DNA of 64,000 nt from Psychrobacter sp. Pi2-1 (GCF_904846645.1 NZ_CAJHBO010000011.1:1-64000), one strand, 5' to 3'; shown: positions 1 to 9,440, numbered from the stretch's first letter. Translations and numbers: made by a program. Notes: a model not told the origin generated them from the letters alone.

Positions 1-266
1 GCTTTGATAATGCGCCCATAGAAAGCTTCTGGGGCATATTAAAGAATGAGTTGGTGTATCACGAAGACTATAAAACAAGGTTTGAAGCCATCAGTGATAT
101 CACTAAATATATTGAGCTTGAGTACAATGAGGAGCGATCAGCAAAGGACTGCTTTGCAGCGACGCAAGGCAAGAGCTATGCTCGCAGTGAAACTAGAATC
201 CAAAAGGGTTTAGGCTATAAAACGCCAAGACAGGTATGGTTTGACTTTTATCGTCAGGCTGCGTAA
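1..266 (+). CDS. IS3-family transposase (OrfB), C-terminal part
   Basis: Reading from position 3, the frame encodes FDNAPIESFWGILKNELVY and runs to a TAA at 264-266. N-(A/S)-x-x-E-S-F-(W/F)-x-x-L-K is the conserved block holding the last acidic residue of the DDE catalytic triad in IS3-family integrase-like transposases. The downstream Y..R......Y.......Y.TP pattern is also typical of their C-termini. The usual protein is about 270-300 residues, and only the last 87 or so are here because the window begins inside the gene. The enzyme cuts and joins DNA at the IS ends. It is a mobile gene unrelated to the housekeeping genes beyond 1.8 kb, and it apparently interrupts the hsdS-like gene that follows. 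Confidence 0.9.
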   Translation, partial: FDNAPIESFWGILKNELVYHEDYKTRFEAISDITKYIELEYNEERSAKDCFAATQGKSYARSETRIQKGLGYKTPRQVWFDFYRQAA

Positions 267-312
267 CTAAAATCTCCCAAGTCAATGTCTACAGATTTGA
301 CAGCATAGGTCA
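1..312 (+). mobile_element. 3' end of an IS3-family insertion sequence
   Basis: The window opens inside an IS3-family transposase gene, and the DNA after its stop codon runs to about position 312. The last bases before the adjoining hsdS-like reading frame are ...CATAGGTCA, so the reverse complement starts TGACCTATG, the TG...CA terminus usual in this family. The right end at 312 is inferred from that and from where HsdS-like codons resume (about 314). The left end and any target duplication lie outside the window. Confidence 0.65.
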
Positions 313-313
313 G

Positions 314-1297
314 AACTTTCTGTCTCCAACTTTTTTTAGCCAGTTTTCGGATTCGATGACAGGGATAATTGGTGGTATTTCAATGGCGAAATTCTCACAT
401 CTTGTAATTGCCATTCCTCCCAAAGAAGAACAACAGCGTATTGTTGCCAAAGTTGGTAACTTAATGTTGCTATGTGATCAATTGGAACAGCAAACTGAAG
501 GCAGTATCGATGCTCATTCTACCCTTGTAGAGGTACTGTTAGCCACCTTAACAGAAAGCATTAATTCTGATGAATTGAAGCAAAACTGGAAGAGAATTGC
601 AGAATATTTCGATATTTTATTTACTACTAAACAAAGCATCGAAGAGCTTGCTAAAGCAATTCTCGATATGGCAATTAAAGGGTTACTTACAGACAATTTG
701 GATATCAAAGTTGTACCGCTGGAAAAAGTGTTATTATTTGGACCGAAAAATGGGTATTCACCAAGAGAGGTTGATTATCCCAGCGAAGCAAAAGTTTTAT
801 CTTTAGGAGCTACATCAACAGGAAGTTTATTACTCGAAAAAAGCAAAAACTTTGATAAAGAAATAGCAGCTGATTCCCATTTATGGTTAACTAAAGATGA
901 TATTTTAATACAGCGTGGAAATTCAGCTGAATACGTTGGAAGTAATTTACTGATACATGAAGATATTCCTGGTTTCATCTATCCAGATTTGATGATGAAA
1001 ATTCAAGCAGATAGTTGTATACACCCAAAATACTTATCTATAGCTCTATCGTCACCTACTTCGAGGAAGTTTATGTGGGAGAGAATGGTAGGCACTTCTG
1101 GTACTATGCCAAAAATAAATAAGAAAACTGTCGAATCCGTTCCAGTTCCTTTACCAACCTTAGAGGAGCAAAGCCAAATCGTTGCCAAAGTTGGTGAACT
1201 TATGGCTATTTGTGACCAATTAAAAGAGAAGCTACAGCAATCTCAAGAGACGCAAGTTCAGCTTACCGATGCGTTGGTTGATCGGGCTTTAGGGTGA
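314..1297 (+). pseudogene. hsdS: Type I restriction-modification specificity subunit HsdS, 5'-truncated
   Basis: The protein has two copies of the hinge that marks HsdS, PPKEEQQRIVAKVGNLMLLCDQLE near the start and PTLEEQSQIVAKVGELMAICDQLK near the end. Between them is one target recognition domain of about 170 residues. A complete HsdS has two recognition domains and 400-450 residues. The first is missing here: the frame is open from the IS junction (about 314) and the first ATG is at 356, inside the phrase MTGIIGGISMAKF that normally ends the first domain. HsdS gives DNA sequence specificity to the HsdR/HsdM complex, and neither partner gene is in the window. A half-HsdS can occasionally dimerise and stay active, but no start with a clear ribosome site is visible, so I treat it as a remnant. 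Confidence 0.8.
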
Positions 1298-1325
1298 TTT
1301 TTAGTATTGGGGTAAGTGTTTTATA

Positions 1326-1360
1326 TGTTTTGATAAGATATAATATATCTTATCAAAACA
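1326..1360. repeat. Perfect AT-rich palindrome, 17-bp arms, 1-nt centre
   Basis: The left arm TGTTTTGATAAGATATA (1326-1342) is an exact reverse complement of the right arm TATATCTTATCAAAACA (1344-1360) around a single A. It sits 28 bases after the hsdS stop codon and upstream of the thyA fragment. It has no run of T after the stem, so it is not a classic terminator. It could be an extruding hairpin, an operator or a recombination site. Confidence 0.9.
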
Positions 1361-1514
1361 CGCACTCAGTAAATCAGATAATGTTGGTATTACTTCTAAA
1401 AACAACTGAGTGATTACATAGTTCGTAGTGTGCATAATTAAAAATGCACAGTCAGAATATAGCGCTCTACACTAGAAAATAAAACGACTTGTGCATAAAT
1501 TAGGGGTTGTAAAT

Positions 1515-1799
1515 TTTTTAGGCGTGCCTTTCAACATTGCGAGCTATGCGCTATTGACTCATATGATCGCGCAGGTGTGTGGTCTAGAAGTTGGAGAGTT
1601 TGTTTGGACAGGTGGTGATTGTCATATTTATCAAAACCACCGTGAGCAGGCCGAGCTACAGTTGACACGATCGCTATATAAACTGCCGACACTGTCTTTG
1701 AATCCTGAAGTGAAAGACATATTTGCGTTTGAATACGAAGACATTAGTGTCAATGACTATGAGTCGCACCCTGCTATCAAAGCCAAAGTTGCCGTATAA
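1515..1799 (+). pseudogene. thyA: Thymidylate synthase, 3' fragment only
   Basis: From 1515 the frame reads [17 protein letters not shown], then a stretch containing [14 protein letters not shown], and ends at the stop at 1797-1799. This is the C-terminal third of ThyA (about 94 of about 280 residues). It keeps the Asn that contacts dUMP in PFNIAS and the His/Tyr of DCHIYQNH, but lacks the active-site Cys and the folate-binding N-terminal part. A GTG at 1491 could begin an ORF, but its first eight codons (MHKLGVVN) do not look like ThyA. In related genomes thyA lies directly before folA (general knowledge), and folA starts 64 bases downstream. The upstream part of thyA was therefore probably displaced by the accessory DNA on the left. 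The fragment cannot be an active enzyme. Confidence 0.88.
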
Positions 1800-1863
1800 A
1801 GTTAGTCTGGTTAACTACACTGAATCAGAGCAAAATTTAAGAATACAATAAAAAGGATATATT

Positions 1864-2436
1864 ATGAGCTATGCCCATACCGAAGTTGCCCAAATCGCTG
1901 CTATTAGTAGCAATCGCTGTATCGGCAAAAACAATGAGCTACCGTGGCATATCTCAGCAGATTTGCAACATTTTAAAAGCATGACGACCAAAGAAAACGA
2001 TAGTAAGATTCAAGGTATCGTAATTATGGGTCGTAAGACATTTGAGTCGATGGGTAGCAAACCATTACCAAAGCGTGTGAGCTTCATTGTCACGACACAG
2101 ATGGATTATGCTGAGACAAATGGTCTCGCAGATAGCAGCAATGCTTATGTGGTACACAACTTAGACGATGCTCTGACACAAGCAGCTAGCCTAGCACATG
2201 GCGCGCATCTCGATACGATTTGGGTGATTGGCGGTGAGCGAGTATTTAGTGACGCTCTGATGTACACCGACCGTATTGAGCTGACTCATGTAGATACTGA
2301 TATTGCTGACGGTGATGCATTCTATCCTGAGCTGCCAGAACGCTTTAAAGTAGCAGACGAATCTGAGCAAATGCACGATGAAAAAAGCGATTTAAGCTTT
2401 AAATTTACCACTTATAAAGTAGAAACTGATAAGTAG
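1864..2436 (+). CDS. folA: Dihydrofolate reductase
   Basis: FolA reduces dihydrofolate to tetrahydrofolate with NADPH in the cytoplasm and recycles the cofactor oxidised by thymidylate synthase. The 190-residue sequence shows the family blocks in order: IAAISSNRCIGKNNELPWH (M20-type loop and substrate pocket), IVIMGRKTFESMG (NADPH binding), WVIGGERVFSDAL (glycine-rich cofactor loop) and a C-terminal sheet ending FKFTTYKVE. It is slightly longer than the roughly 160-residue E. coli enzyme, with small insertions around residues 40 and 85. The ATG follows AAAAGGATATATT, a good ribosome site. It normally pairs with thyA, which is only a fragment just upstream here. A strong terminator follows. 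Confidence 0.97.
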   Translation: MSYAHTEVAQIAAISSNRCIGKNNELPWHISADLQHFKSMTTKENDSKIQGIVIMGRKTFESMGSKPLPKRVSFIVTTQMDYAETNGLADSSNAYVVHNLDDALTQAASLAHGAHLDTIWVIGGERVFSDALMYTDRIELTHVDTDIADGDAFYPELPERFKVADESEQMHDEKSDLSFKFTTYKVETDK

Positions 2437-2446
2437 TAAAAGCTTA

Positions 2447-2501
2447 TTAAAAAAGGGGCAGTCTTGGATAATTTTACTTATCCAAGACTGCCCCTTTTTT
2501 G
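2447..2501. terminator. Bidirectional intrinsic terminator between folA and uvrC
   Basis: A perfect 16-bp stem (GGGGCAGTCTTGGATA at 2455-2470 with its complement at 2479-2494) has an 8-nt loop, is preceded by eight A and followed by seven T. It can end both folA (+) and uvrC (-). Confidence 0.93.
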
Positions 2502-2568
2502 TTTAATCTTCACATAGCCTTATTTATAGACAATCAATAAAAACTGCTGCTTGATAATATCTAATCCA

Positions 2569-4413
2569 TTACTCATGCAATACTTTATAAACCGTTTTTG
2601 CGAGTACTGGTCCGATTCCTTGTACGCCTGCCAACTCCTGCTGCGAAGCGCCAAGCAATTGCTGCATACCACCAAAGTGATTGAGCAAGTCACGACGACG
2701 TTTCTCACCCAATCCCGGTATTACCTCTAGCACTGATGATGAGCGACGCTTATCGCGTTTTTTACGATGAGCAGTAATCGCAAAACGATGTGCCTCATCA
2801 CGAATATGCATTAACAAGTGCAATGCTTTGCTATCCATCGGTAGATCTAACGGTTCGTGATCGATAAAGTGCAATACCTCAAGCCCAGCCTTGCGCCCTT
2901 CCCCTTTTGCCACACTAATGAGCAAAGTATCGCCAAGAATACCCAACTCAGTTAATACTTCTTTGGCAATACCAAGCTGACCTTTACCACCATCAACCAA
3001 TAGCAAATCCGGCAATGGCTGTTTCTTGTAACGCCGAGTCAGCACTTGTTTCATCGCTGCATAGTCATCGCCACCTTGGATGTCATGAATAGCATACTGA
3101 CGGTAATCGCGACGGCGCGAGCCACCTTGATCAAATACCACGCAGCTACCAATGGTCGCCTCACCCATCGTATGTGAGATATCGAAGCACTCAATGCGAT
3201 CTATCGTCCGATCGGTGACAGTCGCCAATACGTCTTTTAGTGCACCAAAGCGTGCATGTAGCTCTAAATAATCGCCAAGCTTGGTTTTTAATGCATTACT
3301 GGTATTCAATGTGGCTAAGTCCAGCCACTCTGAGCGATGCTCGCGCACATTGGTCTTAATAACTACTTTATTGCCAAAGTGCGTTGCCAATGCTTCACTC
3401 ACTGCCACCTGATCCGGTATCTGATGACTCAATATGATTTCAGCGGGCAAATCATCGGTCACTTGGAAATAGAATGAAGTAATAAAGGCCGATAAATTGT
3501 CTGCTAACGACTCACTACTATCCACATCTGGGAAATAGTTTTTCCCGCCCAATACACGGCCGCCACGTACCGTCAGTACGTTCACACAGGTCATGCCAGC
3601 CTGACTGGCAATCGCAATCACATCTGCCTCACCTTGTACGGTATAGACTGCTTGCCTTGCTTGTACTTCACGCAACATGGACAACTGATCACGATAAAAT
3701 ACTGCTTTCTCAAAATCTAGTGCTTCAGCTGACGCTTCCATCTTTTCAATCAGAGTCGTATGAATATCACTAGAGTCGCCCTTTAAAAAACGAATAGTAT
3801 TATTCACATCTTCTGCGTACTCTTCTGGCGATACCAAACCGACACAGGGCGCACGGCAACGTTTGATCTGATACTCAAGGCAAGGACGCTGACGCTGCTT
3901 AAAAAAGGTGTTAGTACATTGCCGCATTTGAAACATCTTCTGCATCAACACCAACGTTTCTTTTGCCGCATGTGCAGAGGGAAACGGGCCAAAGAATCGA
4001 CCCTTCTGGTGATTACCTTTGCCACGACCGTAAGCCAAGCGTGGATAAGGCTTATCGGCTGAGATAAACACATAAAGATAGGATTTATCATCACGCAGCA
4101 GCACGTTATAGGGCGGACGATGCTCTTTGATTAGATTCTGCTCGAGCAACAGCGCTTCGGTCTCACTACGCGTAATGATAGTCTCAATATTATAAATCCG
4201 CGCCACTAGCGCCCGTGTCTTTGGATGATCTATCGTCTTAGCAAAGTAGCTATTTACCCGGCTTTTTAGCGACTTAGCTTTACCAACATATAATATATCG
4301 CCGTTCTTACCCAGCATCTTATACACTCCTGGCAAGTTAGGCAGGCGTTTAATCAGATGCTTAAGACGGGCTTTTTTATCATCGACAGGACTCGATTCTG
4401 AGACATTAACCAT
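2569..4413 (-). CDS. uvrC: UvrABC excinuclease subunit C
   Basis: UvrC makes both incisions around DNA lesions marked by UvrA and UvrB. The 614 residues fit the family (about 600). The N-terminal GIY-YIG nuclease contains [20 protein letters not shown] and makes the 3' cut. A Cys cluster ([11 protein letters not shown]) follows at about 160-175, then a UVR motif for UvrB contact near 205-235. The RNase H-like domain for the 5' cut contains ECFDISH and [10 protein letters not shown]. The C-terminus has two helix-hairpin-helix units ([15 protein letters not shown] and [14 protein letters not shown]). No UvrA or UvrB gene is nearby and no gyrA/pgsA neighbour is seen. It converges on folA across a shared terminator. 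Confidence 0.97.
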   Translation of the reverse strand: MVNVSESSPVDDKKARLKHLIKRLPNLPGVYKMLGKNGDILYVGKAKSLKSRVNSYFAKTIDHPKTRALVARIYNIETIITRSETEALLLEQNLIKEHRPPYNVLLRDDKSYLYVFISADKPYPRLAYGRGKGNHQKGRFFGPFPSAHAAKETLVLMQKMFQMRQCTNTFFKQRQRPCLEYQIKRCRAPCVGLVSPEEYAEDVNNTIRFLKGDSSDIHTTLIEKMEASAEALDFEKAVFYRDQLSMLREVQARQAVYTVQGEADVIAIASQAGMTCVNVLTVRGGRVLGGKNYFPDVDSSESLADNLSAFITSFYFQVTDDLPAEIILSHQIPDQVAVSEALATHFGNKVVIKTNVREHRSEWLDLATLNTSNALKTKLGDYLELHARFGALKDVLATVTDRTIDRIECFDISHTMGEATIGSCVVFDQGGSRRRDYRQYAIHDIQGGDDYAAMKQVLTRRYKKQPLPDLLLVDGGKGQLGIAKEVLTELGILGDTLLISVAKGEGRKAGLEVLHFIDHEPLDLPMDSKALHLLMHIRDEAHRFAITAHRKKRDKRRSSSVLEVIPGLGEKRRRDLLNHFGGMQQLLGASQQELAGVQGIGPVLAKTVYKVLHE

Positions 4414-4505
4414 AGAATTTATTGCTCTTAAAAATCTTAGTAATACTGCTAGTTATGGGGCGGGAGTCATTGTTTTACAAGCCAATTATTATCGCAGCGC
4501 TACCC

Positions 4506-4535
4506 ATAAAAAAGCCAGCTTTCGCTGGCTTAGTT
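4506..4535 (-). terminator. Intrinsic terminator after the DUF3360 gene
   Basis: Stem AGCCAGC/GCTGGCT (4513-4519 with 4524-4530) has a TTTC tetraloop. On the minus strand it is followed by TTTTTT, so it terminates the gene ending at 4568. Confidence 0.85.
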
Positions 4536-4567
4536 TGTTCTATTATCGTTTATTCGACTACATACTA

Positions 4568-6091
4568 TTAATGACGGAAGTTTGCCATCAATGCTGGGAT
4601 ACCCGGCAGCATACCGACGATAGCCATGACACCTGTCAGTACTACAAACATAATACCCGGTATGATCCAGCGGCTCATCTTAGTCAAATTGGCACTGCGT
4701 TCTTTAGAGCCAATCAAGCCCAAGTTATCAAGCAATAGCGTGAGCGACCAACCGAAGGCTGGGTTAACCAATGCCGACGCGAATACCACGATAGCAGCAG
4801 ACTGCGTGGTTTTACCTTCACGCGTCATCTCCATACCAGCTTCTAGTAATGGAATAAATACTCCAACGATCAAGGCCACACACATCACTGGTTGCCAAAT
4901 GGCCAAATCCATCGGATAGCCCCAAACACCTGCGATAATACAAAACAATGCCGTCAATAAAGCACCGGCAGGAATCGGACGTTTCGCAATCGCCGCAGGA
5001 ACGATATACGTTCCCCACGATGACGCAAAGTTGGCACCGCCTAATACAGAGCCGACGACCTGACGAAATGAAGCACTGGTCATCGTGTCATCAATATCCA
5101 TAAGCACTTTTTCAGTACGCTTAGGATAGCTGATTTTTTGGAATACTTGATGGCCTAAGAAATCTGGCGACCACATCGCCACAGCCAAAATAGCAAACGG
5201 CAGTACTACAATGAAGCTTTCAATCGTCGGCAGACCTAGCATCCAACCTGTGTTTTCGCCCCACCAATACATTGGGTTCATGTTTGGTAAACCTGGCGCT
5301 GTTTTGAACTCAAAAGGTGCGCCCAATGCAAATGCAAGACCACCACCCAACACACAGCTTAGCGGAACCGCGAGCCAGCGTTTTTGCCAATGCTCAAGCA
5401 ATGCATACAGCAGGATGGTCGCCAGAATAATAAAGAAAGCGATATGCGACATGCCAATCCCTTCTGCCCAAGCAAAGAGATTTTTGACCTGTGAGGTAGT
5501 TCCGATAAAGCCCAAGTAAATCAAGAGGCCACCGCACACACCTTTACTGGTCAAGTTAGCAAGCAGACTCCCCCCTTTACTAATCGCAAGGAGCAGACCA
5601 AAAGCACCGATAAGCAAACCAAAGGCCATCGGGTGCCCACCAGCTGCTACCACAATAGGAATCAGAGGGATTAATGGACCGTGAGTACCAGCAAGGTTGG
5701 CCGTCGGCAATAGAAAGCCCGAAAATAAAATAATAAAGAAAGAGACGATCAATAGCTCATAGCGCACGTTTTCTAGAACAAACGCATCACCTAAGCCGAG
5801 TGGACCTGCAAAGGTTGCTGCAATGGCGCCCACCATAACAACTTTACCGATGGTCGCGGCCATTGCTGGAATAGTATCTTCGTATTCAAAACGGTAATCA
5901 CGAAATGGTAAATTAGGACGCCAGCGTTTTGGCTGCATGATTTGTAATTCGTGGTTTAAATAAGCATCACGACTGTCGAAGCTAGAACTGGATTTATGCA
6001 AATCTACATAACTTCCTAGTGCTTGACTGTCGTGGTTTACGTTCGAAGTCGGCGGATTAGACCCTGAAGAGGGGGTCTGAGGGTTACTCAT
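4568..6091 (-). CDS. DUF3360 family multi-pass membrane protein, probable transporter
   Basis: This 507-residue polytopic membrane protein resembles the DUF3360 family, which is related to SulP/NCS2-fold transporters; the substrate is not known to me. The first 65 or so residues are polar and Ser/Asn/Pro-rich, with no membrane segment. About 12 hydrophobic segments follow from about residue 75 to the end. Features seen include AGTHGPLIPLIPIVVAAGGHPMA, a Gly-rich re-entrant-like stretch, and QVVGSVLGGANFASSWGTYIVPA. The start is taken as the ATG at 6091, seven bases after AAGGA; a GTG one codon earlier is less likely. It appears to be a single-gene unit with its own terminator. Confidence is high for a membrane transporter and moderate for the family name. 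Confidence 0.75.
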   Translation of the reverse strand: MSNPQTPSSGSNPPTSNVNHDSQALGSYVDLHKSSSSFDSRDAYLNHELQIMQPKRWRPNLPFRDYRFEYEDTIPAMAATIGKVVMVGAIAATFAGPLGLGDAFVLENVRYELLIVSFFIILFSGFLLPTANLAGTHGPLIPLIPIVVAAGGHPMAFGLLIGAFGLLLAISKGGSLLANLTSKGVCGGLLIYLGFIGTTSQVKNLFAWAEGIGMSHIAFFIILATILLYALLEHWQKRWLAVPLSCVLGGGLAFALGAPFEFKTAPGLPNMNPMYWWGENTGWMLGLPTIESFIVVLPFAILAVAMWSPDFLGHQVFQKISYPKRTEKVLMDIDDTMTSASFRQVVGSVLGGANFASSWGTYIVPAAIAKRPIPAGALLTALFCIIAGVWGYPMDLAIWQPVMCVALIVGVFIPLLEAGMEMTREGKTTQSAAIVVFASALVNPAFGWSLTLLLDNLGLIGSKERSANLTKMSRWIIPGIMFVVLTGVMAIVGMLPGIPALMANFRH

Positions 6092-6094
6092 CAC

Positions 6095-6603
6095 ATTTCC
6101 TTGTGTCGATTACGTCTTTGATTGACTGCACACGCTCTGCTCTAATGTCATAGACCAAAGCGCTTATTACAAACTGCGAACTATTGTATGCCAAGACTTG
6201 ATGAAATGCGAACCTAAAACCATTTAAAGATACTATACATCTCATTATAATATATAAACTAAAGTTTCTATTTGAGACAAAATTAACCTTAATAGAAAAC
6301 TATAAGGAAAAAACCTCTCTCTTATAGACTTTGCATTAGAATAAACGACCGTTTTATTGATAATGATTTACATCTCGGTGATTTTTTTATCACATAGATG
6401 AATAGCAAAGATAGTTATAATAAATAACGATCGTTACTTATAAGTGGGCATAAATATGTCATTTCGGTTACGCTTTAGAGCTAGCGGGCTGAGTACTTTT
6501 TAATTATGATAAATACTTTTTATCGATTTATTTCTCAGTGATTCTGTGTAAAACCGCATTATTAATACAATCAAAAATTGAGAAAAGGCAACAGGACAAG
6601 TTT
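6095..6603. other. Intergenic region upstream of two divergent genes
   Basis: This AT-rich spacer lies between the DUF3360 gene (-) and the DUF4442 gene (+). It holds a perfect 12-bp palindrome TAACGATCGTTA at 6425-6436 and a half-match to a Fur box (GATAATGAT, 6359-6367). No gene is seen. It must carry promoters for both directions, but no -35/-10 pair is clear enough to call. Confidence 0.5.
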
Positions 6604-7164
6604 ATGAGCGTATTACCTACCAACCTTGAGACTTTGAAACGACGGGCCAAGCAAAGCATCATGCCGTTGCTGACACCACATCTATTAAAACTGCGCCTTA
6701 ATACTTATGCACCATATATTGGCGCAAGTATCAAAATCGATCATATCAGTCTTGATCAGGGTTTGTGCGTGGTAAGCATGGGACTGACCACTCTCAACAA
6801 AAATATCGTCGGTACTCAATTCGGTGGTAGTTTATACTCCATGGTAGATCCCTTCTATATGCTGATGCTGATGCATCAATTAGGTAGCAACTATGTGGTT
6901 TGGGACAAAAGCTCACATATTGATTTTATCGCGCCCGGTAATAGTAAAGTCACCGCACGAATGAAAATACCTAGCACTGAGGTGATTACCATTCAAGAGT
7001 TGGCAAAAGACGGTGAAGCTGTATTTCGTGAATATAAAGTCGATATCGTAGACGACCAGCAAAAGCTCATTGCTACCGTCACCAAAACCTTGTATATCAG
7101 ACTACGCAAATACAGCAAATCTAAAGAGCAGGCCAGCCGAATTGAAACACCCCATACTGAATAG
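6604..7164 (+). CDS. DUF4442 hotdog-fold (thioesterase-like) protein
   Basis: The 186-residue protein has the pattern of the DUF4442/PaaI-like hotdog fold: LNTYAPYIGASIKIDHIS (first strand), the central helix GTQFGGSLYSMVDPFYMLML, and VWDKSSHIDFIAPGNSKVTARMKI. Hotdog proteins of this kind usually hydrolyse acyl-CoA thioesters or bind acyl groups; substrate and activity are unknown here. The start is taken at 6604 because the frame also opens at 6538 without a ribosome site, while AGGACAAG lies just ahead of 6604 and the family alignment begins after it. It appears monocistronic, ending in a shared terminator before rplS. Confidence 0.8.
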   Translation: MSVLPTNLETLKRRAKQSIMPLLTPHLLKLRLNTYAPYIGASIKIDHISLDQGLCVVSMGLTTLNKNIVGTQFGGSLYSMVDPFYMLMLMHQLGSNYVVWDKSSHIDFIAPGNSKVTARMKIPSTEVITIQELAKDGEAVFREYKVDIVDDQQKLIATVTKTLYIRLRKYSKSKEQASRIETPHTE

Positions 7165-7278
7165 TTTTTGGCTACTTTACTGGCAAGGCTTTTTGACTAA
7201 TGGCAAGGCATAATACCTATCAGCTGTTAATCGCTAGCTAGTCACTCAACAAGCCTAAATTGATAAGCTCACACATAC

Positions 7279-7326
7279 AAAAACCCCAATCTAGCTTTCG
7301 CATAGATTGGGGTTTCGTCTTTTTTG
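7279..7326. terminator. Bidirectional terminator between the DUF4442 gene and rplS
   Basis: A 13-bp perfect stem AAACCCCAATCTA (7281-7293) pairs with 7303-7315, with loop GCTTTCGCA. A T-rich run follows on the plus strand (CGTCTTTTTT) and five T on the minus strand, so it can end both flanking units. Confidence 0.9.
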
Positions 7327-7439
7327 GTATGGCCCGCTTATTTATAAATAAACCTATGAATAAGGGCTTGTATCTACTATTACCTTGTCTTGAGCCAACC
7401 CTAAAATAATACGATCAGCTCAAAATGGCAAACTTGTGC

Positions 7440-7859
7440 TTAAATACCAGGTGCAGTATCAACGGCATCAGGTACGCCAGCATCAGTCTTTTTCTGAGCT
7501 GGACGTGGCGCAAGTTTTTCGCGGATACGTGCTGATTTACCAGAACGCTCACGTAAGTAGTACAGTTTCGCACGGCGAACAGCACCACGACGTTTCACTT
7601 CAATGCTATCGATGATTGGTGAGTGCAATTGGAATGCACGCTCAACGCCAACGCCGCTTGAGATTTTACGTACGGTAAACGCTGAGTTTAAACCGCGGTT
7701 ACGCTTAGCAATTACAACGCCTTCAAAAGCCTGTAAACGCTCACGCTCACCTTCACGTACTTTTACTTGTACCACAACGGTATCGCCGGGTGCAAAGCTT
7801 GGGCGCTCAAGCAATTGAGCGTTTTCGATGACCTGAACCAATGGATGCTTGTTGCTCAT
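7440..7859 (-). CDS. rplS: 50S ribosomal protein L19
   Basis: L19 sits at the 30S-50S interface. The sequence has the family blocks [49 protein letters not shown] and [23 protein letters not shown]. At 139 residues it is about 20 longer than the usual 115-120; the extra is a low-complexity Ala/Pro/Asp tail after [10 protein letters not shown]. The ATG is preceded by GAGGAGATAA, a very strong ribosome site. It is the last gene of rpsP-rimM-trmD-rplS, 205 bases after trmD. Confidence 0.97.
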   Translation of the reverse strand: MSNKHPLVQVIENAQLLERPSFAPGDTVVVQVKVREGERERLQAFEGVVIAKRNRGLNSAFTVRKISSGVGVERAFQLHSPIIDSIEVKRRGAVRRAKLYYLRERSGKSARIREKLAPRPAQKKTDAGVPDAVDTAPGI

Positions 7860-8064
7860 GAGAGTTATCTCCTCACATTAGATAATAGAGGCTTGACGCA
7901 TATCACCTGTTTGTAATAATTAATCGCATCTCTTTATAGTGAGACACAACGTAAATGGGTTATAACCAACGGCCACTATGCTATGACTCGTTTTATTATT
8001 GCTCAAAATTCTGTTTCTTAACTGTTTATCAAACCTAGTAACGATAAAATCAGATTCTAAAAAT

Positions 8065-8829
8065 CTACTTTTTATCTGCTTTAGCCAATGCTTTCAACCA
8101 CTTCGCTTGCTCTACCGTTGGGGTAAACGCTTGCCATAAGTCTGGACGACGCGTTTGCGTACGACTGACTTGCTGACTAAAACGCCACTTAGCGATATTG
8201 GCATGGTGACCTGAAAGTAATACCTCAGGAACCGCCATACCCGCAAACTCATGCGGCTTAGTATAGTGTGGACAGTCAAGCAAGCCATCGACAAAAGAGT
8301 CTTGCTCCGCTGACTTGTCATCACCCATGATATCGGGCAGACGACGTATCACACTATCCATCAGCACCATTGCTGGCAACTCGCCACCAGTCAACACGTA
8401 ATCACCTAACGATACTTCCATATCGACGTATTTTGATAGTAAACGCTCGTCGATGCCTTCATAACGACCGCATAATAAAATTATGCCATCGTAATCAGTC
8501 ATATTGACTACGCTACTCTCACTAAGCGTCTGTCCTTGCGGCGACATATAAATCACCGGACAGTGCTCACTATCGACACGGCAACCATACTGACTGGCAC
8601 GCAATCGTGCATCCTCAATGGCTTTCGATAATGGCTCAGCCATCATCACCATCCCAGGACCACCCCCATAAGGGCGCTCATCAATACGGCGATAGTTATC
8701 GGTGGTATAATCACGTGGATTAATGCATTCAATCGTAACTTGCTCTTGAGTCACTGCTCGGCCCGTGATTCCAAATTCACGAATCGTGGCAAACATCTCA
8801 GGAAAAATACTAATTACGGCAAAATACAT
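8065..8829 (-). CDS. trmD: tRNA (guanine-37-N1)-methyltransferase
   Basis: TrmD methylates G37 next to the anticodon of tRNAs reading CNN codons, using S-adenosylmethionine, and so prevents frameshifting. The 254 residues show ISIFPEMF at the N-terminus, [16 protein letters not shown], the knotted SAM site with [13 protein letters not shown] and [19 protein letters not shown], and the C-terminal DCPHYTKP...[17 protein letters not shown]. These are the family hallmarks. It lies between rimM (77 bases upstream) and rplS in the conserved operon. Confidence 0.98.
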   Translation of the reverse strand: MYFAVISIFPEMFATIREFGITGRAVTQEQVTIECINPRDYTTDNYRRIDERPYGGGPGMVMMAEPLSKAIEDARLRASQYGCRVDSEHCPVIYMSPQGQTLSESSVVNMTDYDGIILLCGRYEGIDERLLSKYVDMEVSLGDYVLTGGELPAMVLMDSVIRRLPDIMGDDKSAEQDSFVDGLLDCPHYTKPHEFAGMAVPEVLLSGHHANIAKWRFSQQVSRTQTRRPDLWQAFTPTVEQAKWLKALAKADKK

Positions 8830-8906
8830 CTGATGTCTACTTGCATTAAGGCTAAAACAATCGGTGTAAGTACTAATAACGTCTGACTAAAAAGCCAGAA
8901 ACGCTA

Positions 8907-9440
8907 TCAGTAATCACTCGGCCATGCCACAAGCACTGTTTTTTCAGTCATATTGACTTCTATCACAGTTTGCTTATGCCATGGAATCAGGCGTTCTTCA
9001 TTGTCTAAACTGTCTGAATTTGCCGTTACACGCATGATGTCATGGGCACCGGTTTCAAACATTTCAGTGATATTACCTAGATACTCATCCTGCTCGTTCA
9101 TCACGCGCAGACTGACCAAATCCGACCAATAATATTCGTCTTCAGCTGTTTCAGGTAGGACGTTTTGTTCGACCCAAACGGTAACACCGTTCATAGTCTC
9201 AGCAACATTACGATCAGGAATCTGCTCAAATTGAGCCACAATTCCTGTTCCTTGCTCACGCCAAGCCTTCACAGTTAAAGGTTTCATGCCAGTGGCAGTT
9301 TTCATCCACCACGGCTTCATGTCGAATATCGCTGTACGGTCATCCGTATCACTAAATACCCAAAGCCAGCCTTTAATGCCGTAAGGCTTCTTAAGCTGAC
9401 CAATTTTCATAAGGGCACTAGCGTTTGGAACAGATGACAT
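8907..9440 (-). CDS. rimM: 16S rRNA processing protein RimM
   Basis: RimM helps mature the 30S subunit head by binding S19. The 177-residue protein has the N-terminal RimM barrel (IGQLKKPYGIKGWLWVFSDTD) and the C-terminal PRC-barrel (EDEYYWSDLVSLRVMNEQDEYLG, then ETGAHDIMRV and LIPWHKQTVIEVNM). It lies second in rpsP-rimM-trmD-rplS. The spacer to rpsP (164 bases) is longer than in many species and carries small inverted repeats. Confidence 0.96.
   Translation of the reverse strand: MSSVPNASALMKIGQLKKPYGIKGWLWVFSDTDDRTAIFDMKPWWMKTATGMKPLTVKAWREQGTGIVAQFEQIPDRNVAETMNGVTVWVEQNVLPETAEDEYYWSDLVSLRVMNEQDEYLGNITEMFETGAHDIMRVTANSDSLDNEERLIPWHKQTVIEVNMTEKTVLVAWPSDY

Noticed and set aside
6359..6377. 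Possible Fur box (GATAATGATTTACATCTCG)
   Set aside because: Only the first half matches the 19-bp consensus (about 12 of 19 bases) and neither flanking gene is iron-related.
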